Positions 6,937-16,226 are shown, counted from the stretch's first letter. The stretch is 38,600 bases of DNA from Clostridiales bacterium (GCA_003150355.1 QAMJ01000003.1:1-38600), one strand, 5' to 3'. Notes: a model not told the origin generated them from the letters alone. Program-made: numbers and translations.

Positions 6937-8289
6937 CTATACCTTGTACATTTCCCACATACGCGGCTCGTACTTTTTGTACATATACACCGCGAGGGCG
7001 AAAGCCAGCAGGTCAGAGATACTCTGGCTTATCTGCACGCCGAGCAGCCCGAGCGGCAGCGGCAGCAGCATGACCGCGGGGATGAAGAACAAGCCCTGCC
7101 GCGCGGCGGCGAGGAGACTTGCGGGGCTGGTGTAGCCGCAGGTCTGGAACATCATGTTGTTCATTATCACCCAGCCGACGAGCGGGAGCGTCACGCACTG
7201 GCAGCGCAGGGCGAAGGAGCCGATGGCGATGACCTCGGCGTCGCCCTGACGGAACAGGGCGATGAGCCTGTCAGAGAGTACAAAGCCCACGACTGCTGTC
7301 ACCAGCAGGACGGCCGACGCGACCTTGACGCCGAACCAGAACGCCTTTTCGACGCGCTCACGCTTGCCAGCGCCATAGTTGAAGCCGCAGACCGGCTGGA
7401 ATCCCTGGCCGAAGCCTATCACCGCCGAGCCCGCAAACTGGCTTATGCGCCCGACAATCGACATTGCAGCGATAGCCGCGTCCCCGTAAGGCCCGGCGGC
7501 GCGGTTGAGCATCATGACCGAGAGACTGGCAAGCCCCTGCCGCACGAGCGAGGGCAGCCCGCCGCCGAATATCTGCCCCATTACGGACGGCATACAGCGC
7601 ACGTATCTGAACCGGAGCGGCACGCAGCCCGCGCGCTTCAGCGCCCAGAGCAGTATCACAAAGCTCACGAGCTGGCTGAGCGCAGTGGCCGCCGCGGCGC
7701 CCGCGACACCCATATCAAAGGTGAAAATGAACAGCGGGTCGAGCGCAACATTGAGCACTGCGCCAGAGGTGATGCCGATCATGGCAAAGTTCGCGTTGCC
7801 CTGGAGACGGAGCTGGTTATTGAGCACGAGCGCCGCTGTCATATACGGTGCGGCAAAAAGTATATACCGCATGTATTCTTTGGCGTAGGGCAGTATAGTT
7901 TCCGTCGAGCCGAGGAGCCGCGCGAGAGGTTCGATGAGCAGCTGGCCGAGGACGCATATTATAAGCCCCGCGCCAATTGCTCCCGCAAAGCCGCAGGCGG
8001 CCAGCTTCTCCGCGTCCTCCACGTCTCCGGCTCCGAGGTGCCGGGAGATGGAATTGCCCGAGCCGTGCCCGAAGAAAAAGCCCGTCGCTTGAATGATCGC
8101 CATCAGCGGCAGCGCGACGCCCACCGCGCCCGTCGCGGCGTTGGAGCCGAGCTTGCCGACAAAGTAGGTATCGGCCATGTTATACAGCGCCGTTATGAGC
8201 ATGCTTATTATCGTCGGCACGGCCATGCGGCAAATAAGCCCCTCGACAGGGGCCGTGAGCATCATCTTCTGCTTTTCCGTCTGCGTCAT
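6937..8289 (-). CDS. MATE family multidrug/metabolite efflux transporter
   Basis: 450 residues with about twelve membrane segments in two homologous halves. Typical sequences are the opening GLICRMAVPTIISMLITALY and NMADTYFVGKLG, and QGFQPVCGFNYGAGKRERV at the start of the second half, both standard for the DinF/NorM-like branch of MATE proteins. It exports cationic drugs or metabolites using a Na+ or H+ gradient; the substrate cannot be read from sequence. Flavodoxin follows on the same strand. The start codon lies in an AT-rich region shared with the divergent membrane-protein operon; I see no clear consensus promoter for this strand. Confidence 0.92.
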   Translation of the reverse strand: MTQTEKQKMMLTAPVEGLICRMAVPTIISMLITALYNMADTYFVGKLGSNAATGAVGVALPLMAIIQATGFFFGHGSGNSISRHLGAGDVEDAEKLAACGFAGAIGAGLIICVLGQLLIEPLARLLGSTETILPYAKEYMRYILFAAPYMTAALVLNNQLRLQGNANFAMIGITSGAVLNVALDPLFIFTFDMGVAGAAAATALSQLVSFVILLWALKRAGCVPLRFRYVRCMPSVMGQIFGGGLPSLVRQGLASLSVMMLNRAAGPYGDAAIAAMSIVGRISQFAGSAVIGFGQGFQPVCGFNYGAGKRERVEKAFWFGVKVASAVLLVTAVVGFVLSDRLIALFRQGDAEVIAIGSFALRCQCVTLPLVGWVIMNNMMFQTCGYTSPASLLAAARQGLFFIPAVMLLPLPLGLLGVQISQSISDLLAFALAVYMYKKYEPRMWEMYKV

Positions 8290-8363
8290 CTGTGCGTACT
8301 CTTTCTATTCTTTATATAAATATTCTAACACAGAACCATATGCCCGCGCAAGCAAAAGACTTT

Positions 8364-8392
8364 TTGACACCGGAGCACGGCAGTGATATTAT
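8364..8392 (+). promoter_or_regulatory. Promoter of the DUF5058-M20 operon
   Basis: TTGACA at 8364-8369, 17 bases, TATTAT at 8387-8392. The start codon at 8429 follows after a good GAGGAAGGG ribosome site. Confidence 0.82.
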
Positions 8393-8428
8393 TAAGTCAA
8401 TCTTATATAAAAGAGGAAGGGATAGTAT

Positions 8429-9178
8429 ATGGGTATTCTTTCGCTGCTCAACAGCGCTCCGATGTATGCCATCTGCGGCGGGATAATCGCCTTTGTCGCC
8501 GCTGTGTGCATCGTGTTCATGGTCCGCGCCTACCGCGCCGGTATCGCCATGGGGATGGACCCGGTGAAGCTCAAGCGCGCGATCACCTCCAGCGCCACAT
8601 TCTCCGTCCTGCCGAGCGTCGGCATCCTGCTGGGCGTCATCGCGCTCTCCGGGAGCCTCGGCACACCGTGGCCGTGGCTGCGACTGTCCGTCATCGGCGC
8701 ACTGCATTATGAAACGCAGGTCGCGCAGGCGGCGGCAGAGGCCGTCGGCATAGGCGGGCTCTCCGCGGCGGACATGACCGCGCAGGCCTTTTCCACCATC
8801 GCGCTTCTGATGAGCGTGTGCATCATGTGGGGGATGGTTCTGTCGGTGTTCTTCAACAAGCGCTATCTCGGCCGCCTCGGCAGCGGCAAGAAGACCGGTA
8901 CCGGCGGAGCGGGCTTCGGCGATATCGCCATGACCGCGATGTTCATCGGCCTTGTCTCGGCGTACATAGGCAGCTATATCGGCACCATCGTCTCGGGAAA
9001 CGGCCTGTTCACCTTCACCGGCAACGTCATGCCGCTTATCGTCGCGGTCGTCTCAGGGGCTGTGATGGCGCTGTTCGTCTACCTTGCGGAAAAGAAAAAG
9101 CAGGGCTGGGTCGACAGCTTCTCCGTTGCCGGCAGCATGCTCATCGGCATGGCGGCTGCCGTGCTCATAAAGCTTTAA
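8429..9178 (+). CDS. Multispanning membrane protein, DUF5058-like
   Basis: 249 residues with about six to seven membrane segments. I recognise it as resembling the DUF5058 family from the opening LNSAPMYAICGGIIAFVAAV, the RAYRAGIAMGMD loop and SSATFSVLPSVGILLGVIAL; no function is established for that family. It is followed 12 bases later by another integral membrane protein, and the two are probably subunits of one transporter. The third gene of the operon is an M20 peptidase, so a role in uptake or export of peptides or acylated amino acids is a reasonable inference. The family name is from memory and should be taken as probable. Confidence 0.75.
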   Translation: MGILSLLNSAPMYAICGGIIAFVAAVCIVFMVRAYRAGIAMGMDPVKLKRAITSSATFSVLPSVGILLGVIALSGSLGTPWPWLRLSVIGALHYETQVAQAAAEAVGIGGLSAADMTAQAFSTIALLMSVCIMWGMVLSVFFNKRYLGRLGSGKKTGTGGAGFGDIAMTAMFIGLVSAYIGSYIGTIVSGNGLFTFTGNVMPLIVAVVSGAVMALFVYLAEKKKQGWVDSFSVAGSMLIGMAAAVLIKL

Positions 9179-9190
9179 GGAGGTGCGGAT

Positions 9191-9862
9191 ATGGATAAAA
9201 ATTACTTTGAGCGCTACAATTCCCGCACGCATACCATCGGGCGCGTAAGCTCCGTTATCGTTCTTGTAATGCTCGTCGGCGCGCCGTTTCTCATCGGCGC
9301 GTACCTCGGCGCAATGCCCGACCTCGGAGCGGCGGCCAAGGCTTTTATCTCTGTCGGCCTTGTGTGGACGGTGAGCAGCGTTGTGGAGTTCCTTGTCTAC
9401 ACGCCGATGCTCGGCGCGGGCGGCGGCTACCTCGCATTTATTACCGGCAACCTCATAAATATGAAGATACCCTGCGCTGTCAACGCGCGCGATATCGTCG
9501 GCGCAAAGACCGGTACGCCCGAGAATGAGATCATCTCCACGCTCTCCATCGCAACCTCATCACTTGTGACGATAGTGGTGCTCGCGCTCGGCGTGCTGCT
9601 GCTCGTGCCGCTGCAGCCGGTGCTCCAGAGCCCGGCGCTCCAGCCCGCGTTTGAAAACGTCGTCCCCGCACTCTTCGGCGCGATGGCGTATAAATATTTC
9701 CGCGGCAATATGAAAATCGCGGCGGCACCGCTGTTTATCATGAGCATGCTGTTCGTGTTCGTCCCGTCGCTCACCGCGTCGACGAGCTTTATGATAATAC
9801 CGTCGGGCGCGATGGCCATCGGCATTGCATACCTGCTTTATAAGAAAGGGGCGAGGACATGA
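9191..9862 (+). CDS. Multispanning membrane protein, partner of the DUF5058-like protein
   Basis: 223 residues with six predicted membrane segments and a short cytoplasmic N-terminus. The stretch GAGGGYLAFITGNLINMKIP between helices three and four is glycine-rich and polar and could line a substrate path. I do not recognise a named family. The ribosome site AAGGAGG overlaps the end of the upstream gene's stop region (stop at 9176-9178), and the gene ends in an ATGA overlap with the M20 peptidase, so all three genes are translationally linked. The most likely role is as the second half of a two-component transporter. Confidence 0.7.
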   Translation: MDKNYFERYNSRTHTIGRVSSVIVLVMLVGAPFLIGAYLGAMPDLGAAAKAFISVGLVWTVSSVVEFLVYTPMLGAGGGYLAFITGNLINMKIPCAVNARDIVGAKTGTPENEIISTLSIATSSLVTIVVLALGVLLLVPLQPVLQSPALQPAFENVVPALFGAMAYKYFRGNMKIAAAPLFIMSMLFVFVPSLTASTSFMIIPSGAMAIGIAYLLYKKGART

Positions 9863-11289
9863 AATATCTTCTGCTGATACCGGCGCTGCTGGTGCTGCTC
9901 CTGCTCATCGCCGTTGTGCGCACACTGCTCATGCCGAACAAGCGCTCTGATTACGCCGCCCCGGAGGCGGATGATAAGGCGATGCTACTTGCGCAGAAGC
10001 TCTCGAAGATGATCCAATACGACACGACCTCTCATGCGAATGTCCACGAGGAAGAGAAGTTCCTCGGCTTTCATAAGGTACTTGAAGAGCTGTTCCCGCT
10101 CGTGCATGAAAAGCTCGAGCGCACCGTCATTGACGGCAACCTCCTGTATTACTGGAAAGGCAAAAGCAGTGAAAAGCCCATCCTCCTTATGAGCCATCAG
10201 GACGTTGTCCCTGCCGAGGGCGAGTGGCTGCACGAGCCGTTTTCCGGGGACATTGCTGACGGCAAGGTCTGGGGGCGCGGCGCATCCGACACCAAGTGCT
10301 CGGTCATGGCCTTCTTCGAGGCGGTCGAGGAGCTGCTGCGCGAGGGCTATACTCCCGAATGCGACGTGTACCTTGCCTCCTCCTGCACCGAGGAGTGGGC
10401 GGGCGACGGCGCGCCGAAGATCGTTGAGGAGCTCAAGCGCCGCGGCGTGGAGCTGTTTATAGTCTGCGACGAGGGCGGCGGCATAATCTCCGAGCCCATC
10501 GGCGGCATAAAGGGGAACTTTGCAATGGTCGGCGTGTTCGAGAAAGGCAAGGCCGATGTGAAATTTACCGCGCGCTCCACCGGCGGGCACGCCAGCGCCC
10601 CGGCGAAGAACACGCCTATCGCGCGCCTTGCGGCGTTCGTGAACGAGGTCGAGACGCACACGCCCTTTAAGAGAAAGTTCCTGCCCGAGGTGAGCGCGAT
10701 GTTCGCGCGCCTTGCGCCCTACGCTCCGTTCGGACTCAAGCTCGTCATGGGGAACCTCTGGCTCTTCGCCCCGATAATGAAGCCCGTCCTCGGCAAGATA
10801 AGCGCGCAGGCCGGCGCGATGCTCCAGACGACGATAGCCTTCACCATGCAGTCAGGTTCCGATGCATATAACGTCCTACCGCAGGAGGCGACGCTCGGCG
10901 CAAACATGCGCTTCATCCCGCATCAGGGTGAAAAGGAGAGCCTTGAGATTATCAAAGCCCTTGCCGCAAAGCACGGCCTTGAGACCGAGATCGTCCACTC
11001 CAACGACTATACCGAGCCTGTCGACATAAACGGCGAGGCGTTTAAGCTCGTCGAAAAGGTCATCGGCGAGACCTTCCCCGGCCTGCCTGTCAGCCCCTAT
11101 GTAATGACCGGCGCGACCGACGCGCAGTTCTATCAGCCGATATGCCCGAGCTGCATCCGCTTTGCGCCAGTCATCTACGGCCCCGAGCAGATGAAGGGTA
11201 TGCACGGCCTGAATGAGAACATCGAATACAACTGCCTGCCCGGCGCGGTGAGCTTCTATCAGAACCTCATCAAAGCGCAGAAGCGGTGA
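9859..11289 (+). CDS. M20 family metallopeptidase, membrane-anchored (PM20D1/Cps1-like)
   Basis: 476 residues. An N-terminal hydrophobic helix (about 2-22) is followed by the catalytic domain with the full M20 metal site: LLMSHQDVVPAEGEW (His and Asp), WGRGASDTKCSVMAF (bridging Asp), SSCTEEWAGDG (general base Glu and metal Glu), VCDEGGG (Asp) and the late MKGMHGLNE (His). The dimerisation domain is inserted around 225-360. This branch includes carboxypeptidase S and the N-acyl amino acid hydrolase PM20D1, so the substrate may be a dipeptide or an N-acyl amino acid. The start overlaps the preceding membrane-protein gene by four bases; a strong bidirectional terminator follows. Confidence 0.88.
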   Translation: MKYLLLIPALLVLLLLIAVVRTLLMPNKRSDYAAPEADDKAMLLAQKLSKMIQYDTTSHANVHEEEKFLGFHKVLEELFPLVHEKLERTVIDGNLLYYWKGKSSEKPILLMSHQDVVPAEGEWLHEPFSGDIADGKVWGRGASDTKCSVMAFFEAVEELLREGYTPECDVYLASSCTEEWAGDGAPKIVEELKRRGVELFIVCDEGGGIISEPIGGIKGNFAMVGVFEKGKADVKFTARSTGGHASAPAKNTPIARLAAFVNEVETHTPFKRKFLPEVSAMFARLAPYAPFGLKLVMGNLWLFAPIMKPVLGKISAQAGAMLQTTIAFTMQSGSDAYNVLPQEATLGANMRFIPHQGEKESLEIIKALAAKHGLETEIVHSNDYTEPVDINGEAFKLVEKVIGETFPGLPVSPYVMTGATDAQFYQPICPSCIRFAPVIYGPEQMKGMHGLNENIEYNCLPGAVSFYQNLIKAQKR

Positions 11290-11303
11290 AACCTTTGATA
11301 TGC

Positions 11304-11337
11304 AAAACGGACGTACCAAGTAAGGTACGTCCGTTTT
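11304..11337. terminator. Bidirectional terminator
   Basis: AAAACGGACGTACC (11304-11317) and GGTACGTCCGTTTT (11324-11337) form a perfect 14-base-pair stem with a six-base loop, A-rich on one side and T-rich on the other. It separates the M20 operon from the convergent ftsH operon. Confidence 0.93.
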
Positions 11338-11351
11338 CCGTGTGTATTATT

Positions 11352-13157
11352 TCAGCCGTTGAGGATACTCATAAACTCCTCGCCGGTGATGGTCTCTTTC
11401 TCATAGAGGTACTTTGCAAGCTCGTCGAGCTTTTCGCGGTTGTCAGTGAGGATCTTCAGCGCCTTTTCGTGCTGGCTCTTCACCAGCTCCACGACCTTGC
11501 GGTCGATCTCGCGCTGGGTGTCCGCGGAGCAGGCAAGCGAGGCGTCCCCGCCGAGGTACTGGTTCGTCACCGTTTCGAGCGCGACCATGTCAAACTCCTC
11601 GCTCATACCGTAGCGGGTTATCATCGCGCGGGCAAGCTTCGTGGCCTGCTCAATGTCGTTCGATGCGCCGGTCGTGATGGAGCCGAAGATGAGCTCCTCC
11701 GCCGCGCGGCCGCCGGTGAGCGTCGCGATCTTGTTTATAAGCTCGTCCTTCGTCATGAGATAGTGGTTGCCTTCGTCGACCTGCATCGTGTAGCCGAGCG
11801 CACCGGAGGTTCTGGGGACGATGGTTATCTTCTGCACGGGGGCGGAGTTTGTCTGCTTTGCCGCGACGAGCGCGTGGCCTATCTCATGGTAGGCGACGAT
11901 GTGCTTTTCGTGATCTGTGAGTATCGCGTTCTTCTTCTGGTAGCCCGCGATGACGACCTCGATGCTCTCCTCAAGGTCAGCCTCTTCGACTATCTTGCGC
12001 CCGTTCCTGACCGCGCGCAGCGCCGCTTCGTTCACAATGTTTGCAAGCTCCGCGCCGGAAGCGCCGGAGGCCATGCGTGCGATCTTGTTGAAATCGACAT
12101 TGTCAGCAAGCTTTATCTTCTTCGCGTGGACCTTGAGTATCTCCTCTCTGCCCTTGAGGTCGGGCAGCTCGACCGGTACGCGGCGGTCGAAACGGCCGGG
12201 ACGCGTCAGCGCCGGGTCGAGGGCGTCGGGCTGGTTCGTCGCAGCGAGGATGATAACGCCGTTGTTGCCCTCGAAGCCGTCCATTTCGGTCAGCAGCTGG
12301 TTGAGGGTCTGCTCACGCTCGTCATTGCCCATGACGTTGCCCTGACGCTTCTTGCCTATCGCGTCTATCTCGTCGATGAACACGATGCAGGGCGCCTTTT
12401 CCTTGGCCTGCTTGAAGAGGTCGCGCACCTTGCTCGCGCCCATGCCGACGAACATCTCCACAAACTCGGAGCCCGACATGGAGAAGAACGGCACGTTCGC
12501 TTCACCCGCAACGGCCTTTGCCAGCATCGTCTTACCGGTTCCCGGAGGGCCTACGAGCAGCACGCCTTTGGGCATGTTCGCGCCGACCTCGCGGTACTTT
12601 TCGGGGTTATGCAGGTATTCGACGATCTCGGTGAGGTTTTCTTTTGCTTCCTCCTCACCGGCGACGTCGTCAAACCTTATGCCGTCGGCAGACTTGACAT
12701 AGACCTTCGCGCTCGAGCCGCCCATGTTGAACATCAGGGAGTTCGGCCCGCCGTTCATCATCTTCTTGCTCATCACGTCGCCGATCCAGACGAAGATAAG
12801 TATAGGCAGCACCCATGTCAGCACGAAGCTCAGGAGCGGGGAGGTCTGCTCGACAATCTCGCTGGAGAACTCCGCCCCGGCTTTATACAGGCGCTCGGTG
12901 CGGTCGGGGTCGTCCATCAGGCCGGTCTTATAGAAGCTCTGCCCGGACTTGTCGGTGAAGATGATCTGGTTGCTCTCGATCTCGACCTTGCCTATATCTC
13001 CCTTTTCAGTCATGTCCATGAAGGTGCCGTAGTCGACCTCCTTGACTGCCGCGTTCGCCATCGCGGGCACGGCGATGAGGTTGAACAGCAGCACCGCCAG
13101 CATGGCGACGACGGCATAGTATACAAGCGGTCTTTTTGGGTTTTTGATTTCTTTCAT
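11352..13157 (-). CDS. ftsH: ATP-dependent zinc metalloprotease FtsH
   Basis: 601 residues. Two membrane helices (about 11-30 and 108-126) flank a small extracytoplasmic domain. The AAA+ module has Walker A GPPGTGKT at 203-210, Walker B IVFIDEIDAIG at about 258-268, and the second region of homology ATNQPDALDPALTRPGRFDR. The zinc protease motif HEIGH is at 424-428, with the third ligand in the NDIEQATKLAR region. It degrades membrane and short-lived cytoplasmic proteins as a hexamer. A ribosome site GAGGCGATC lies eight bases before the ATG. It is the last gene of a three-gene operon behind a zinc-ribbon membrane protein and a hydrolase/acyltransferase, 25 bases after the former, which is an unusual setting for ftsH. 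Confidence 0.97.
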   Translation of the reverse strand: MKEIKNPKRPLVYYAVVAMLAVLLFNLIAVPAMANAAVKEVDYGTFMDMTEKGDIGKVEIESNQIIFTDKSGQSFYKTGLMDDPDRTERLYKAGAEFSSEIVEQTSPLLSFVLTWVLPILIFVWIGDVMSKKMMNGGPNSLMFNMGGSSAKVYVKSADGIRFDDVAGEEEAKENLTEIVEYLHNPEKYREVGANMPKGVLLVGPPGTGKTMLAKAVAGEANVPFFSMSGSEFVEMFVGMGASKVRDLFKQAKEKAPCIVFIDEIDAIGKKRQGNVMGNDEREQTLNQLLTEMDGFEGNNGVIILAATNQPDALDPALTRPGRFDRRVPVELPDLKGREEILKVHAKKIKLADNVDFNKIARMASGASGAELANIVNEAALRAVRNGRKIVEEADLEESIEVVIAGYQKKNAILTDHEKHIVAYHEIGHALVAAKQTNSAPVQKITIVPRTSGALGYTMQVDEGNHYLMTKDELINKIATLTGGRAAEELIFGSITTGASNDIEQATKLARAMITRYGMSEEFDMVALETVTNQYLGGDASLACSADTQREIDRKVVELVKSQHEKALKILTDNREKLDELAKYLYEKETITGEEFMSILNG

Positions 13158-13182
13158 GTTGATCGCCTCGTTTTATATTGAT

Positions 13183-13881
13183 TTACAGGAAAAACTTCTT
13201 ATGCAGCGATTCTCTGAGCGGGCGGCAGATGCCGATGACTATCAGCATTACGCCGAGGATGAAGCTCACCGAGAACGGATAGAACGACCAGATGAACTCA
13301 TCATGCACATGGAAGTTCAGGTTCAGCAGGAACTCCACCAGCACCGTGTACGCGCCCGAGAGGATTATCGTCCCGCCGAAGATGAACAGGTAGCCCTTGC
13401 GCACGTACTTGAGCAGCGTGACCGCCGCGGTGAGGATGAGCCCGGCCACTGCCGTCACGGGCAGGGCGAAGCTCAAAAACCAGTGCCCGCCGGTCGCGCA
13501 GTTTATATACAGCAGGTAAAGCGCCGTCATCGCAAAGTCCACCGGGATGAAGATGACGGGGTTCGGGTGCCGGAACCAGAGCGGCAGGACTACCAGCGTA
13601 TAGAGCAGCACGACCGCGCCGACAGCGTAGCCCGACCAGATTATCTTTCCGTTTATCTGCCAGTCACACAGGAGCGTGGTGACTATCGGCAGCAGGAACA
13701 GCATCGTCACGACGAACATTATACCCGAGTGGTTCACCTTTTCCGGCTGCGCCGCGGGCATGCGCGGGTACTGGGGTTCGCCGTCCGGGCGGCTCAGCTC
13801 CGGGTTAAAAACAACAGTCCCGCACAGGGGGCATTTCTTCTCGCTGTCAGCCAGCTCAACTCCGCATTTTATACAGTACAT
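13183..13881 (-). CDS. Zinc-ribbon integral membrane protein (DUF6320-like)
   Basis: 232 residues. The N-terminal zinc ribbon has four cysteines (Cys3, Cys6, Cys17, Cys20: MYCIKCGVEL...KKCPLCGTVVF), followed by a 30-residue linker and about six to seven membrane helices. I recognise this arrangement as DUF6320-like, a family often found beside alpha/beta hydrolase and alcohol-acetyltransferase-like genes, which is exactly the situation here: the upstream gene encodes both activities and lies 24 bases away. Function is unknown; acting with the acyltransferase on a lipid or membrane-bound substrate is an inference. Ribosome site GGAAAGGA before ATG at 13881. Confidence 0.78.
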   Translation of the reverse strand: MYCIKCGVELADSEKKCPLCGTVVFNPELSRPDGEPQYPRMPAAQPEKVNHSGIMFVVTMLFLLPIVTTLLCDWQINGKIIWSGYAVGAVVLLYTLVVLPLWFRHPNPVIFIPVDFAMTALYLLYINCATGGHWFLSFALPVTAVAGLILTAAVTLLKYVRKGYLFIFGGTIILSGAYTVLVEFLLNLNFHVHDEFIWSFYPFSVSFILGVMLIVIGICRPLRESLHKKFFL

Positions 13882-13905
13882 CTATCTCTCATTCCTTTCC
13901 GCGCG

Positions 13906-16074
13906 TCAGCGTTCGTTGCTCTCGACCTTGACGTGAACGCCAAGCTCGCGCAGCACCTTATAGAAGTGCATCTCAAGCTCCGGCTCGGTGATCGAGCGCA
14001 CGAGGTTGAGATATATCGTCCCGCCGTAGGACAGCAGCGCGCAGTTGTACGCCGTCCTTGACGGCACGCCTATGATGAAGTCCATGCGCGTAACATACTG
14101 CTGCATGACCTCCGGCAGCTTCACAAGGCCGAGGTTCGACATGCACAGGCATGACTTGCATTCGCCCACCGCGTCGAACACCGCTTTCATCGCCGCGTTC
14201 TTTACGACCAGCGGCATCACCTTGAGTATCGGCGACTTTTCGCTGTTGACGTTTGTCGCGATCTTGGTGCTCATCTGCTTTGCTGTGACCTCCATGCCCA
14301 TGCGGTGGTGGACATTGTTGCATATCTCCGCAAAGCTGTATTCGCCGAGCTTGGGATCTATCTCAGGCGTTACATAGAGCGCAAAGTTGCGCATGGTCTT
14401 GCTCGGGAACAGGCTGCGCAGATTGACCGGCACCAGCACCTTGACGGGCTTGCGCAGCCGGCGGAACGGCACCTGCTCGGCCTGTAGGCGGAGAATCGCC
14501 TGCATCATCGCCGCCGTCAGAAACTCCGTGACCGTCGCGTTATACTCGTGCGCCGTTTTGCGCACGGCGTCGGAATCGAGCATAAAGGTCGTCAGGTGCA
14601 CAAAGCCGTCCGGCTCCGTCTCGCCCTTGAGCGTGTAGGCGTTGGCCTCCTTGCGGCTTGCGGCGTAGGGGCCGCAGTTCTTGAGGAAGCTGTCCTCCAG
14701 CTCCTCCGGCGACGGCTCTTCGAGCCTGCCGAGCACGCCGTTTTCCGCCGGGATGCTGATGCCGTATTTGCGCGTCAGGTACTCGGCAACGAGGGTCTTG
14801 AGGAATATCATCCCGCCCGTGCCGTCGGTGAGCGCGTGGAATATCTCCACGGCTATGCGGTTCTTGTAGGCGATTACGCGGAAAGCGCACTGTCTCATCT
14901 CCTTATGGGACATGTGCGCGAGGGGGTAGGCCTGCTCGCTCTGTATCTCCGGGACCTCCGGTACGCGCTCGAGGTAGAACCAGAACAGCCCGCGCCGCAG
15001 CCGCACGCCGATGGACGGGAAGCGGCGCAGCGTGACGTCGAGCGCCGTGCGCAGCACCTCCTTGTCGACCGGTTCCGTGAGTGTTGCGGACAGGCGAAAG
15101 ACATTGCTCCACTTCTTGCGCCGCGCGGCGGGGTATATCTTTGCTGCGTTATCCAGCCGCAGCCACTTCTGCTTCTGCTCCGCGGCCATGACCTTTGTGA
15201 GGAACTTGTTCATATCCTCAAAGTCAGACATGTTCTCATTGAGCATATAGAGCACATAGGCGTGCCAGCGCTCGGGCGCTATGATCATCTGGCTTGAGCA
15301 CCCGGCCTCCAGCAGCCTTTCGTGCATCCTGCGCGAATCGTCCAGCAGTATCTCATCCCCGCCGACGAAGATAAGCGACGGCGGCAGACCCGTGAGGTCG
15401 CCGAGGAGCGGCGATACCTCCGGTGCGTCCTTCGGCGTCACGCCGCCGGTGTAGCACCCAGAATAGAAATTCAGCAGCTCCTCAGTGAGCGAGGGGTCAT
15501 TGTCGCGGTTCACTGCATAGCTTTCGCCTGAGCAGGTGAGATCCGTCCACGGCGAGATGGCAATGATGCCGCAGGGCAGCGTCATGCCCTTTGACTTCAG
15601 GCGCAGGCACAGCGCGTAGATGAGCCCTCCGCCCGCGCTCTCGCCGCACAGGCATATCTGACCCGGCGTGTAGCCCTTGGACAGCAGATAGCGGTAGCTC
15701 TCCTCCGCGTCGTCCACCGCGGCGGGGTAGGGCGATTCGGGCGCGAGGCGGTAGGCCGCGCAGAACACGCGCACTCCGCACTCCGCCGCGAGCGTTGAGC
15801 CGAAGCCCTTGGCATATTCAAGGTCGCCGCAGGTATAGCCGCCGCCGTGCAGATACAGAACGACGCCGGAGCGCCGCTCCTCCTTGGGGATTATCCACGC
15901 ACCCTCGAAGCCCTCAAAGGGGTGATCCTTCACGATGACGTTGTGGCGGTGGATGACCTCCATAAGCTCGCCGAGCTTGTCCTGCCCCTTGCGCGTCACC
16001 TCAAGCGAGCATGAGGCGACAAAGGGCTTGAAGAAATTGAGCTGCGACCTGACAAGTTTTGCAGAAAGTCCCAT
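13906..16074 (-). CDS. Fusion of alpha/beta hydrolase and condensation/acyltransferase domains
   Basis: 722 residues. Residues about 1-300 are an alpha/beta hydrolase of the hormone-sensitive lipase type: oxyanion motif HGGG at 76-79, nucleophile GESAG with Ser146, acid GGDE with Asp240 and His271 in RWHAY. Residues about 305-722 form a chloramphenicol-acetyltransferase-like condensation or alcohol acetyltransferase domain with HALTDG at 413-418 (the H-x3-D-G catalytic motif). The two parts together suggest making or exchanging an ester on a lipid-like acceptor. In related genomes these activities are usually separate neighbouring genes, to my recollection; here they are in one frame with no stop between them. 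First gene of the operon with the zinc-ribbon protein and ftsH; it has its own promoter. Confidence 0.85.
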   Translation of the reverse strand: MGLSAKLVRSQLNFFKPFVASCSLEVTRKGQDKLGELMEVIHRHNVIVKDHPFEGFEGAWIIPKEERRSGVVLYLHGGGYTCGDLEYAKGFGSTLAAECGVRVFCAAYRLAPESPYPAAVDDAEESYRYLLSKGYTPGQICLCGESAGGGLIYALCLRLKSKGMTLPCGIIAISPWTDLTCSGESYAVNRDNDPSLTEELLNFYSGCYTGGVTPKDAPEVSPLLGDLTGLPPSLIFVGGDEILLDDSRRMHERLLEAGCSSQMIIAPERWHAYVLYMLNENMSDFEDMNKFLTKVMAAEQKQKWLRLDNAAKIYPAARRKKWSNVFRLSATLTEPVDKEVLRTALDVTLRRFPSIGVRLRRGLFWFYLERVPEVPEIQSEQAYPLAHMSHKEMRQCAFRVIAYKNRIAVEIFHALTDGTGGMIFLKTLVAEYLTRKYGISIPAENGVLGRLEEPSPEELEDSFLKNCGPYAASRKEANAYTLKGETEPDGFVHLTTFMLDSDAVRKTAHEYNATVTEFLTAAMMQAILRLQAEQVPFRRLRKPVKVLVPVNLRSLFPSKTMRNFALYVTPEIDPKLGEYSFAEICNNVHHRMGMEVTAKQMSTKIATNVNSEKSPILKVMPLVVKNAAMKAVFDAVGECKSCLCMSNLGLVKLPEVMQQYVTRMDFIIGVPSRTAYNCALLSYGGTIYLNLVRSITEPELEMHFYKVLRELGVHVKVESNER

Positions 16075-16088
16075 TTATCCATCCTTTA

Positions 16089-16106
16089 CCCCGGCACACG
16101 CCGGGG
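16089..16106 (-). promoter_or_regulatory. GC hairpin in the 5' leader of the hydrolase/acyltransferase operon
   Basis: CCCCGGC and GCCGGGG form a seven-base-pair stem with a four-base loop, between the promoter and the ribosome site AAAGGAT of the gene starting at 16074. No T-run follows. It may stabilise the message or modulate translation. Confidence 0.4.
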
Positions 16107-16130
16107 ATGATTGTTAGTCTTAATTTATAT

Positions 16131-16159
16131 ATTATAGCAGAAATTTGCAGCCTTATCAA
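16131..16159 (-). promoter_or_regulatory. Promoter of the hydrolase/acyltransferase-ftsH operon
   Basis: On the minus strand TTGATA (16159-16154), 17 bases, TATAAT (16136-16131). Transcription would start about 50 bases before the ATG at 16074. Confidence 0.85.
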
Positions 16160-16226
16160 GACAGACTATTACCACCGACTGCCTAACACATGTCATATAC
16201 AAGACGGCCTTTTGCGCAAGATTTTG

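Noticed and set aside
11286..13181. Long plus-strand open frame of 631 codons
   Set aside because: Antisense shadow of ftsH in GC-rich DNA; no ribosome site and no protein-like motifs.
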